Part shown: one piece after another, positions 1 to 8,830 of the stretch
How the letters are laid out: every line of letters starts with the position of its first letter
Numbering within the stretch: the first letter of the stretch is position 1
Assembly: GCA_022579005.1 (NCBI GenBank)
Contig: MU401951.1
Span: forward strand, 1-14,275
Direction: 5' to 3'
DNA length: 14,275 nucleotides
Source: Poronia punctata
Lineage: Eukaryota > Ascomycota > Sordariomycetes > Xylariales > Xylariaceae
Notes under the pieces: model-generated
Databases searched by the model: none
What the model was told of the DNA's origin: nothing
Seen by the model: the letters and a program-made list of their open reading frames with translations, nothing else
Program-made: the position numbers and the translations under genes

Positions 1-108
1 TATTATTATTTTTTAAGTATTTAAAATATTTATTTTACTTATTAAATTTGTTTATATAAATAATTTTTAAAGTTATACTTAGTAGCTATAATAATATTAT
101 TAATTATA
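1..108. other. AT-rich left flank, no gene seen
   Basis: Almost pure A/T sequence outside the outer retrotransposon. No open frame, repeat partner or RNA gene was recognised. It is probably older RIP-degraded DNA into which the outer element inserted, but nothing in it identifies it. Confidence 0.6.
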
Positions 109-113
109 ATAAT
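109..113. repeat. Target site duplication of outer element (left copy)
   Basis: ATAAT lies directly before the TG of the 5' LTR and is repeated exactly at 13924-13928 directly after the CA of the 3' LTR. Five base pairs is the normal duplication length for Ty1/copia integrases. The AT-rich setting makes chance identity possible, but its exact placement at both LTR ends supports it. Confidence 0.9.
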
Positions 114-503
114 TGTTGGAATCCTTTTTAATACCTTTAACCTTATTAACCACATTAGGACTATTAGAATGCAAATATCTTATAGACATAGATATTTGGT
201 TTTTTACGCATTTGTTATAGATTGCGTTAGACTTACTTTATTAGGGAAGTATATGCGTAGTGTACGTATATAATACGTAACCGGTATGTAAAGAGTATGC
301 GTTTTTTATATATTAAATACGTAGGGTATACGTGTTTTTTTTATATTGCTAATAGGTTTTAATTAACTATAAACCTTTATAGCTATATAAGACTTGCTAA
401 AAAAAAGTCCTTATAACTTTTTTTTTTTTTTAATTAATTAAGTTAATATAGTACTATAAATAGTAATGTATTGTGATTATATTAACCTCTAGCCGGACTA
501 ATA
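114..503 (+). repeat. 5' LTR of outer element
   Basis: This 390-bp repeat pairs base for base with 13534-13923 without a gap. I count 50 differences, all transitions. It begins TGTTGGAATC, a common copia LTR start, and ends ACTAATA where the partner ends ACTAACA. The first half keeps more G/C than the partner, while the last 130 bp or so is the more mutated copy. A T/A-rich stretch around 303-318 could include the old core promoter, but no transcription start can be placed. Confidence 0.97.
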
Positions 504-524
504 CTAATTAGTAGTTAAATTAGC
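504..524 (+). promoter_or_regulatory. Probable primer binding site region of outer element
   Basis: This is the sequence just after the 5' LTR, where the tRNA primer site must lie. TTAGTAG at 508-514 could be a RIP-altered form of a TGG-containing site (TGG to TAG). The inner element shows the same first eight bases, CTAATTAG, in the same place, which supports a shared functional site. The primer tRNA cannot be identified. Confidence 0.35.
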
Positions 525-2640
525 AACTATAAAAAAGCAAAGTTTAAAAATAAAAACTATTGTTGTACTTGCTTTTAACCTAACTTAAAGTCGCTTTAGC
601 TTTATATTGCTTTTAAAAATTACTTTAAGTAAAGTACTAAATAGAAAATTTAAATTAAATTGTTTTAATAACTTTTTAGTAAAATTATAGTATATAAAAA
701 AAGCTAATGTAAAATTATAGTACGTGTTTTATAAGTTATTTAATAATAAAATAAAAAATAATAAGCATTTTTACTACTATAATTAACTTATAGCTAATTT
801 AAAAACTAATTAGTATTAATTTATAATAGCATTGTTATTAAATTTTAACCTTAGTAGTTATTTTAAATTTAATTTAAAAAAGTAACTATAATAAAAAGCC
901 TATTAATTTTAATAGCTTTTTTTTTGTTTTAAAAACGCTTATAATATAAACCTAAATTAAGCTAAAATATTTAAAAACACTAAAATAGCTATATACCTTT
1001 TTTAACAGCATATTGTTTTTAAACTTTAAAAAAATAAAAAAATTAACTTTAAAATAGCAATAAAAAACAAGCTAAATACGTACGTTTTAATAAAAATAAC
1101 TAAATACTTATATATACTTTTTAATAGTAAAGATTTTTTATAAGCTATTTAAAAAGATTTTAAAAAATAAACATATTAAAATTTTAATATATTAGTACGT
1201 ATAATTTAACGTATATTATTGCTAATATTATAGCAAAAAAAGCTTAATAACACTTTAGCAAACTTTTAAACTTTTATAAATAACTGTTTAGTTACTATTA
1301 TTTTTAATAACGTAATTATTAAAAAACTTTAATACCTTTTTTTAGTTTTATTATTTAAAAAAAAAGTACTTAAAATAACCTTTTTATTTAACCTTAATAA
1401 TAAAAAGTTTATATAATAGTATATGTTTAAATTATAATTAATTTAAAAAGTACTAGTAACTAATTAAAAAGCTTAAGCTTTTTAAGCTTTTTAAGCTTTT
1501 TAAAGCACTTAACCTGCTTTTTAACCTTTTTTAACCTTTTAAGCATTATAAGCTACTTAGGCTACGTATGCTTTATATACTTTTAAGCGCTTATAGCTAG
1601 TAAATTTTATACTTGCTAGCAAGCTAGTTATACTTTAATAGTAAGCTGCTTTTATTTAAGTTATTAAATATAAAAACATTTTAACTTTATACTTAAATTT
1701 TTAAAAATTTAACTATATTTTGCTTTATAATCTACTTTTAATACGTTTAATAAACAATATTTTCTTTACTTTTAAAAAAATTGCTATATTTGCAAAAATA
1801 TAGCAAAAAAATTAAAATTATATAAGCAAGCTTTATAATTTATTATATAACAAAGTACAAATTTTTATTAATATATGCTACTAAATTAAAATAATAAAAA
1901 ACTAATATTAGGCTATATTTTTAATAATTTTTAATAAACGCGCTAAGTAGTACTTTATATAGCAAATTAGCTTTAATAAGTTATAAATAAAAATATATTT
2001 TAAGTTAGATTTGCATTTTAATAATACTATAAATTAGTTTTAATACTTTACTAATTAAATAATAATTATATATTAAAACATTTATAAAAAAAACTTAAAT
2101 AAGATTTTAATAAAAACTTTTAACTTTATAATTAATAAGATTATAAAAGCTTAGTAAGCACTTAGCGCTGCGTATTAAAATAAAATTTACTTAGTAATAA
2201 ACATAGTATACGCATATAAAGGTATATTTAAGTTTAATATAGCACTTATTTACTAAAAGCTAATATTTAAAAGTTTATTTTTTAACTTTTAAGCATATTT
2301 ATAAGTAATAAATAATAGCAAAGGCAGCATTGTATTTTATATAAATTATAAGTATAATAATTATAGTTATAATAAAGATAATTTAATACTATATTATTTT
2401 AGTTTTAAAAGTAAATTAAACTTATTAAAGCAAAAGTATAAGTGCTTTGTATATAAAAAAAACGGTTATTTTTTAACTAATTATTTAATTAAAAAATAAT
2501 ATAAAATAAAACGCTAGTTTTTTACTATATATAAAATAATTTATAGCTATAAATTAAATATTAAAATATTTTCTTAATATTTAATAAATATAAAAGGTAT
2601 TTTTAAAACTATTTTAAATTTAAACTATAAACAAAATAAA
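525..2640 (+). pseudogene. gag relic of outer element, with zinc knuckle
   Basis: Degraded capsid/nucleocapsid region in frame with the downstream pol. The best-supported part runs from about 1690 to 2500. A knuckle of the form C-X2-C-X4-C-X4-H lies at 2443-2484: the first Cys (TGC, 2443) is intact, while the other three positions (2452, 2467, 2482) all read TAT, as expected for TGT or CAT after RIP. The bases before it are Lys-rich. A Gln/Ala/Pro-type linker lies at 1471-1540. From 525 to about 1050 I see no recognisable motif, so this part may be leader or the gag amino end; the start codon cannot be placed because ATG tends to become ATA. No protein could be made: dozens of TAA/TAG codons interrupt the frame. 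Confidence 0.72.
1474..1500 (+). repeat. Three 9-bp tandem units in gag linker
   Basis: TAAGCTTTT is repeated three times in a row. In the gag frame the unit reads stop-Ala-Phe, which before RIP would be Gln-Ala-Pro or Gln-Ala-Ser. Further TAA and CCT/GCT codons follow to about 1540, so this is a low-complexity Gln/Ala/Pro linker in the capsid region. The inner element has a Pro/Thr/Ala-rich linker at the equivalent place (10581-10707). Confidence 0.75.
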
Positions 2641-3090
2641 ATTAATAATAAAACAGTAAAGAAATTTACTTAATTTTTAATAAACGCTATATATATATAT
2701 TGCGTTATAAATAAAAATATATAGTAATTTAAAGCTAAAACGCTAGCAAATTAATTTATTTTAAAAAATTTGTATAAAGTAAAATATTAAAGCAAATTAT
2801 AAAATATAAGTGCTTTTAACTATTTAATAGTTAAAAAAGCGTAATTAAAAGCATATTTACGCTTAAATTTAAAAGCAAATATAGTATAAAAACTAAGCAA
2901 AGTTTATATTAAATTTAGTAGCAGTAGTATTATTAAAAATATTAGCACAATTTAAATGCAAAACTTTTTTAAAACGACTACGTATTATATTTTAAATATG
3001 CTTACTTTTTTTTTATTTTTGCTATATAACGCTAACTATATTAGTACTTATTTTAACAATACTAAAAATGTTATTATTTAAAGCAATAGT
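2641..3090 (+). pseudogene. Aspartic protease relic of outer element
   Basis: This is the segment between the zinc knuckle and the integrase zinc finger, in the same frame. Its end, 3001-3078, reads as a run of Phe/Leu followed by YNANYI and a TYFNN motif. This resembles the end of the protease region in fungal copia polyproteins, where a conserved 'TPFLL...D.D..G.YFNN' pattern is usual. The inner element has the matching YNAN...AYFNN at about 8890-8854. The catalytic D-T/S-G triplet could not be placed with certainty; it has probably been altered. The relic is non-functional because of stops in frame. Confidence 0.7.
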
Positions 3091-4400
3091 AATATAATAC
3101 TAGTTATTTATAAATAAAAATATTTATTTTTTAACATATACTTTAACAAAATAGCTGCATATTTTACTAAAACTAAGTTATGCTAGCTTTATAAATAATT
3201 TAAGCACTTTAAAGCAGTAAAACTAAAGTAAATATTAACTATAGCAAGTTATAAAGTAAATTATTTTATTTTAAAAAAAAATTAAAAATTTTGCTATTAT
3301 TGCTAAATATATAACTTAGTACTAAAACGCTTTAAATTTACTTTAAAAAATAATTATAAATTTAACTATAAAGTTATTATTAATATAGTTTAAATTAATA
3401 AAAAACAGGTTTTTTACGTTATTAATTTAGCTACGTTATTTTAAGCTATAACCTTTATTTAAACAATAAAAGCACATAAAGCGTAAAATATACTTTATAA
3501 GTGCTAAATTAACGTTTATTAAAAATTGCTTAATTATATAGTATATAACTTTAGTACTAACTTTACTTTAAAAAAGTTTTAAACTAGTGCTAAGATTATA
3601 AGAATTATATATAAAAAGATGCTTATTAAAGCATATTAGGCACTTAGCAAAATTAAACGTATACATGCCCTTTTACGCTATGCTTTTAATATAATTAAAA
3701 AAAAAATTAGCTATTAAAACAATAATAAATTAATTTTGCAAATAATAGTAAAAGCTTTTAATAATATTGCAAAACTTAATAAACTAATACTTACTTTATT
3801 AGTATTTAGTACTTATTTATAAATTAATTATAATTTACTACTATTACTTAAAATTATTTAGTATATAAAAGCTATTTAAAAAGCTATAAAAGCTATTTAA
3901 AATAAAAAAGCAAAAGCAAACGTATTATATACGCTTAATACTTAAAATAGCTTTAATTTACTTTTTATTTTTACTTTTTTTTTATAAAGTAAAGTTTTTA
4001 TTTAGTAAAAAAAGCAAAAATAAAATAGTCTTTTTAAGGTTTAAGCAATTAAAAGCAAAAATATTATTATTAATATAGTTAATAAACTAACAAAGTTTTA
4101 TTATATATAAATAAAACTATATTAATACGTAAACAAATTTTTAGCAAACGTAAACTAAACTAATTATAAAATAGGTATAAATTAAAATATACTTTTAATA
4201 AAAGTAAAAAACTTGCAACCCTTTACTACTTTAGCAATTATTTGCTGCCTTTATAAAAAACCGAAAAAGAGCAAAATAATAATTATTATATTATAGTACT
4301 TTTTAATAATATAATTTAAGTACATAATAATACTAAAAACGTATTTAAACGCAAAAAAAAAGGCAAATTTTTAATTATTATTAAAGCTATATAATAAAGG
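3091..4400 (+). pseudogene. Integrase relic of outer element (HHCC and DDE), cut by inner insertion
   Basis: The integrase inserts the cDNA into host DNA. The amino-terminal zinc finger is visible: His at 3205 in a degraded 'RFGHPS' motif, then CYYC at 3292-3303, a CHHC with both His turned to Tyr. The core carries all three catalytic positions mutated: Asn for Asp at 3382 (in KVIINIV), Asn for Asp at 3547 (in VYNFSTNF) and Lys for Glu at 3655 (in KIKRIHALLR). The last two are separated by exactly 35 residues, the D-X35-E spacing. The conserved 'LQ..VKA.N..A' and 'LLVF..YP' region follows from 3736. The frame runs without indels to 4400, where the inner element splits the polyprotein just before the RT module. 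Each change is G-to-A, as RIP on the opposite strand produces. Confidence 0.92.
4396..4400. repeat. Target site duplication of inner element (left copy)
   Basis: AAAGG precedes the TG of the left inner LTR. The right copy at 11905-11909 reads AAAAG, differing by one G-to-A transition. Confidence 0.82.
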
Positions 4401-4810
4401 TGTCGGTTCCTTTACTAAAAAACAGGAAGTACTCCGTTCTTTGTACGTACAATAAATGTACGTAGCTAAAGACTTTGTTTTTTTATAAAATAAAAAGATA
4501 AAGCAATAAACAATATATAAAATAAATAACAATAAATTTTATTTTTTAAATTAGTTTTGCATAATTGTTTAAGTTTTAAGTTAGGAATTATAGCTAAGGC
4601 ACAATTTCTTTTTATATTGTTTTTATATAAAGCTAACTAATTTAATTAAAATTAAAAAGGCTAAAAAAACTCTGCTAGTGTTTAAGCTATAAGTTAGCTA
4701 CTATATAGCTAATAAGTGCTTTGTTTACTTAGTTAGGTTAGCTTAACTCTTATAGCTTTAGCAGCTTAAGCTGCGTTTTTAGCTATAGTATTATTACTAA
4801 TATTTTAATA
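4401..4810 (-). repeat. 3' LTR of inner element
   Basis: This 410-bp repeat pairs without gaps with 11495-11904; I count 52 differences, all transitions. On the plus strand it starts TGTCGG and ends TTAATA, where the partner ends CTAACA. The outward end (4401-4460) keeps more G/C than the partner; the inward end (about 4600-4810) is more mutated. Confidence 0.97.
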
Positions 4811-4828
4811 CTAAAAGTTTTTTTTTTT
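4811..4828 (-). promoter_or_regulatory. Polypurine tract of inner element
   Basis: On the minus strand this is a run of 11 A followed by CTTTTAG, directly upstream of the 3' LTR. This is where plus-strand DNA synthesis is primed. It confirms the minus orientation. RIP would have turned any G in the tract into A. Confidence 0.6.
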
Positions 4829-4829
4829 G

Positions 4830-6057
4830 TACAAAAATGTTTGTTTTTTATATATATAAAATAAATGTGTTCTTTTTGTTTTTATATAAAGAGGTTAGTT
4901 TATTAAAAATAACTTTTTAAAAAATTAAAATAAAATTAAATAAATGTCCGTACTTTTATATTTTTTTTCTTGTTTTTAGGTTGTAACCTTTTTTTGTACT
5001 AAGGTGTAAATCTGTTTTTAAGTTTATTATAGTAATTATAGGTATATATGTAATGTTGCCAGTATTAATATAAGTAAAAAGGTAATTGCTTAGTAGCTAT
5101 TAGGTAATTTTTTGTGCGTAGTAGGATTGTAATTAGAAAATGTAGTTAAAATTAGTAAATATAGCTAATAAAAGTAGCTATTATACGTTGCTAAAAAAGT
5201 AAAAAAAGTGTAACCTTTATAATTGCCGTTATTAGTTGCAAACGCTGATTTTTGTATAATTAGCCGTTAGTATATAAAAACCTTTTACTTTTTGCTGCTT
5301 ATTTTATTTTCCTTTTTCTTTTTTACTACTTTTTCTTTTTTTGTGCAGCAAAAATTTAAAGTCTTTTTTTGTGCTGCTGCTAAAAATTAATTAAGTCTAT
5401 TTTACGCTTTTTTTTTTACTTTGCGCTATAATATTTTTTATTGTTTTTAGCAGTCTTAGTAGCGGTCTTAGTAGCTTATTGCCTTTTAGCATTGTACGCT
5501 ATATAGTTTAGCTTAATAGCTTTTTTTAAATCTGCGTTGCCTTTTTAACAGCTGCTGTTGCTTTCTTTTTTTAGTACTTTTTAATTAATGTTTATAATCC
5601 TTTATCTTATATACTTTGTACTATGCTAATTTTTTATTTGTAGGATAATAAAGAACGTATTTTTGTGCGTCCTAGTTAAAATGTTGATTTTTTTGTTAGT
5701 GTTTTTCTTTTTAACGCTGCTATTTAACAATTTCTTGCCGGATACTAGAATAGTGCTTGCGCTTTGTACGTTTACTAGTCCTACAGACGTCGCTGCACGC
5801 ACTTTGTTAACCTTGCTACTGCTAATAATAACAACAACAATAACGACAAAAAGGACAAAAAGAATAAGAAGGAAAATGGTGTCCTTGCTATTAAAGAAGG
5901 CAAATTGTAAAAGTTGGCGATTGCTATTAAGTTAGATAAAGAGGAGTAGGTTAGGCAAAATAGGTAGTATTTTAGTAGATTATAGTTATATAATAAATTA
6001 ACGTATTTTCTTTACTAATTTAGTAACTTATATATATATTTATAATTATGCTTATTG
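4830..6057. other. Unexplained 1.2-kb tail of inner element, GC-richer, possible captured sequence
   Basis: This lies between the pol end and the polypurine tract of the inner element. The outer element has only 54 bp there, so this segment is extra. From about 5220 to 5960 the G+C is clearly higher (5761-5820 is about 47%) and CpA/TpG dinucleotides survive, so RIP was weaker here. No family was recognised. Both strands hold partly open frames. On the minus strand, in the same frame as pol, 5931-5627 is open for about 100 codons, includes a hydrophobic stretch of about 20 residues (about 5880-5824) and is followed by a Lys-rich region at 5600-5300. On the plus strand, 5663-5935 is an open 90-codon frame from a TTG, and another frame has an Asn run then Lys/Asp repeats at 5824-5880. 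Coding status is undecided. The 4830-5220 part is ordinary AT-rich sequence. Confidence 0.55.
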
Positions 6058-6860
6058 TTATAATATCTTTATATAGTTAATATAGGCTTTAATATGTACT
6101 ATAAGCTTATTAGTAATAATTAACTATTTTAAAGCCGTGTTAAGATTTTTTTTTATATAAGTATTTATAAGGTTGTCTTTACTGTTAACTTAACAGATTT
6201 TTATAATGTTTCTTATCTTGTACGCTTTTTTAAAGGCTATAATATTAATTATAAGCTGCTTTTTTTACGTTATACTAAGCTTAATAAGATATTTGTATAG
6301 CAAATAAAAATTTGTATAAATAATTATTAGGATTTATAGTAATTTTAATATATTAGTGATTTTTTGCAGCGTTATACTAAGTATAATAGTATAATTAATA
6401 CTTTTTACTATTTTGTATAGCTTACTAGCTAGTACGCTTTAAGTAACTTTTTTATACTTAAAAAAGCTTTAGTATATAATATTGCCGTAGATAGTAAAGC
6501 TATTTTTTATTTAATGCTTTGTACTAAAAACAATAATAAATCTAAGTTAAAAACTTAAGTTTTTATTATTTACAAAAAAGCTATTAGTAAAAATAAATAG
6601 CTTTATACTATAAAAGTTAAAAGGAATATATTGTAAACCTTAATTTTTATTTTTAATTTGCTATTATAGCTGCGTGTTTAGTGCTTTAATATTATCTTTT
6701 ATTAGTTAAGTAACTTGTGCAGCAGTAAATAAGTTATATAATGCTTTTAGTTAGCATATAAATATAATGTATGCTTTTTAAGCTTATTATATAACGTATT
6801 GCTATATAGTATTTAGTGCTTTTTTATTAACTAGCTAAAGGTTTTAAGCTTGTTTTTTTT
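6058..6860 (-). pseudogene. RNase H relic of inner element, end of pol
   Basis: RNase H degrades the RNA strand of the RNA/DNA hybrid during reverse transcription. The first catalytic Asp has become Asn at 6585-6583, in the context KLFIFTNSFF followed by NNKNLS, matching the usual 'LFVFVDGSFA..KDLSSQ' of fungal copia RNase H. The later 'VNSKDN' motif (Asp at 6177-6175) is intact, followed by TYIKKNLNTALK. The outer element shows the same motifs at 12952 and 13369. The frame ends at TAA 6060-6058, shortly after the position where the outer pol ends; this could be the true stop or a mutated Gln/Trp codon. Stops inside are TAA and TAG. Confidence 0.9.
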
Positions 6861-7720
6861 ATTAAAGTACAAAGTTGTTATTTTAAACTTTAATTTTTGC
6901 TTTATTAAATTTAATAGGTTAGTTATGCAATAGGATTGTTTTATTTTTTGTTTAAAAAAACAGCTTTTTTTTCTTTTTTTTTAAGAATTTTTTTAATACT
7001 ATATTAAACGTATTGTTAGTTTAAAGTTTAATAATGCTAAATTGCTTTGGTTTTGTATTTGTATATAAAAGGTATAGATTATATGTTAAGACTTTTATTT
7101 TTAGCTTTATATAATAATAACTATAATACGTTTTAAACTAGTATAGCTTAGATTTTGCTAGGCTATATAAAGGTTGTACAATATGTAAAAGGGTACTAAG
7201 GGAGTATGCGTTTTTTAACTTTTTAAGTAATTTAGCATATATTGTATAAGTTAACTTGTTTTTTAACTATATATATGCTTGTAAAATATTGTAAAGTTTA
7301 CTTTATATATTATACTTTTTAACTAAAAATAGACTTAGTACAAAAATAAGCTATTAGCTTATTTTTTAAATAGTTAGCAATTAAGTAAGCAGCTTTTGCT
7401 TTTTTTAATTATTGTACTTTTAAATAATAAGTCTAGATTTTTTATATAGTATTGTTGTTTTTTTTTTAATTTCTTATACTAAGCGTATATTAAAGATTTA
7501 AGTATTGCTATAGATTGCTTTGTTATACTTTATAAGTATAAACACGCTTTTAGCAGCTAGATTTTTAATTTTTGCCTTGTTAAACTTTTAAAATAAAAGT
7601 TTTAAAGTAATAATTACGCTGTTTTTTTATAGTTATACTATAAGGTTGTAGTTTATTTTTTTTTTAGCTATTAAATATATTTTATATAAGGCATTTTTTT
7701 TTAGTTTGCCTTAGTGTTGT
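6861..7720 (-). pseudogene. Reverse transcriptase relic of inner element
   Basis: This part of the polyprotein copies genomic RNA to cDNA. Reading downward from 7720, the pieces seen are: a degraded 'GVITTPG..FE' block (SVIITLKLLF, about 7620), 'RLV.E.KGKTT' (RLV*EIKKKTT, about 7485-7453), 'LLHIVQPLY.LA' (about 7188-7155) and the catalytic centre at 7020-7009. The catalytic centre reads TNNT instead of the TDDT found where most copia elements have YVDD, so both metal-binding Asp are lost. The segment is in frame with integrase above and RNase H below. It is inactive. Confidence 0.92.
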
Positions 7721-8830
7721 TGCTAGGTTTTTGTTGCAAGTTAGCTAATTCCGGGATTTGCAGAATTTATATTAACTTGTTTTTTATAATATAGCTTAAC
7801 TTAAGTATATTAAAATTACGTTAGTTTATTAACTATATTAACAATAATGTTTTAGTTATTAATTAATGCGATTTTGTACGGTTTAGTTTATTTTTTATTT
7901 TTTTTTTAAACTATTACTTTGCTTTTTAATAAAAATAATAGTATGTTGTATGTTGTAAGGCTATTATAGGTATTTAAGGCTTAGAAGATATTTTTTTTTG
8001 CTTTAATTGTTTAAAGCTTTTTTATAGCTTTTTTAATTACTTTAGCTTTTTATATAATGTTAAAAGATAAAAGAGAGTTAGTATTAACTTTTAAATATAT
8101 ACTAAAGATAAGCAGCGTTAGTACTAGTTTATTAAGTTTAGCAATATTGTTTAATGCTTTAACTGCTATTTAAAAGATATTTTCTTTTTTTATACTACTT
8201 TATAGCTTTTTATATAAGATATTAAAAGCTTTGCGTAAAGGGCTATATGCTTTTTTAATCTTTTTAACTGCTTAATATGCTTTTACTAGTTTTATAACAT
8301 ATAATACTTTAGCAAGCTAAGCGTTATTATAAAACTTTTTAAATGCAAAGTTTATACTAAAATTGTAAATAACGTAGTTAAAAAGCTTTTAGTATATGTT
8401 TATTTAGTATTAGTAAAGTGTATTTTATACGTTATGCGTAAATAGTAACTTTAAAAATCTAGCAGCTTAAAATAACGTGCTATTGTTAATTATGTATAGC
8501 ACTAGCTTATTATTTAAGTATATAACGTTAATAATAACCTTGTAGTTAAAGTTAAAGTTATTGCAAAGTGCAAACTTAAACTTTTATAAAGCTAGATTAT
8601 AAGTTTAGCATTAGTAACAAACCTTTTAAATTTTTTTTAAAGCCTTTATACTAATATTACTATAGCTTGCTAACTTAAGTAAGTTGTATAGCTTTTTTAT
8701 ATAAAGGTGTTTAAAACGTTAATAAAGTCGGCGTAGCTTTAGCTTTATAAAATATATAATTGCTTTAGCAATTAAGATATAAAAAAATAAATAGCCTTAT
8801 TTTTAAATAATAGGAATTTTAACTTTGTTA
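7721..8830 (-). pseudogene. Integrase relic of inner element
   Basis: The amino-terminal zinc finger keeps its FKH (His at 8709-8707, from RFGH) and both Cys of CxxC (8619 and 8610). The core has Asn for Asp at 8529 (KVIINVI) and 8364 (IYNFSINF), and Lys for Glu at 8256 (KIKKAYSPLRKAFN); the last two are again 35 residues apart. The conserved 'AVKALNNIA' and 'LLIFSIYL' segment and the chromatin-side 'SKVIV...KPY' segment follow down to about 7780. The same three catalytic positions are lost in the same way in the outer element. The frame is continuous with protease and RT. Confidence 0.92.

Noticed and set aside
1471..1500. Regulatory AAGCTT repeat array
   Set aside because: The 9-bp period is in phase with the gag frame and is explained by a repeated Gln-Ala-Pro/Ser codon triplet.
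525..4400. Ty3/gypsy assignment for the outer element
   Set aside because: Integrase lies before RT and RNase H, and the integrase and RT motifs fit copia; gypsy elements have integrase last.
5590..5643. Possible 54-nt fungal intron (GT...TGCTAAT...TTGTAG) on the plus strand
   Set aside because: The 5' end GTTTAT is a poor splice donor and no supported exon flanks it. T-rich sequence makes such patterns frequent.
5663..5935. 90-codon plus-strand open frame starting at TTG, with a hydrophobic amino end
   Set aside because: No ATG start, no recognised motif, and its composition (Phe/Leu then Thr/Lys) follows the base composition. It overlaps two equally open frames. It lies in the unexplained tail, so I describe it there but do not call a gene.
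4811..6057. Third nested transposon in the inner element's tail
   Set aside because: No terminal inverted repeats, LTR pair, poly-A end or target duplication could be found at its edges. The idea remains possible only for an element with degraded ends.
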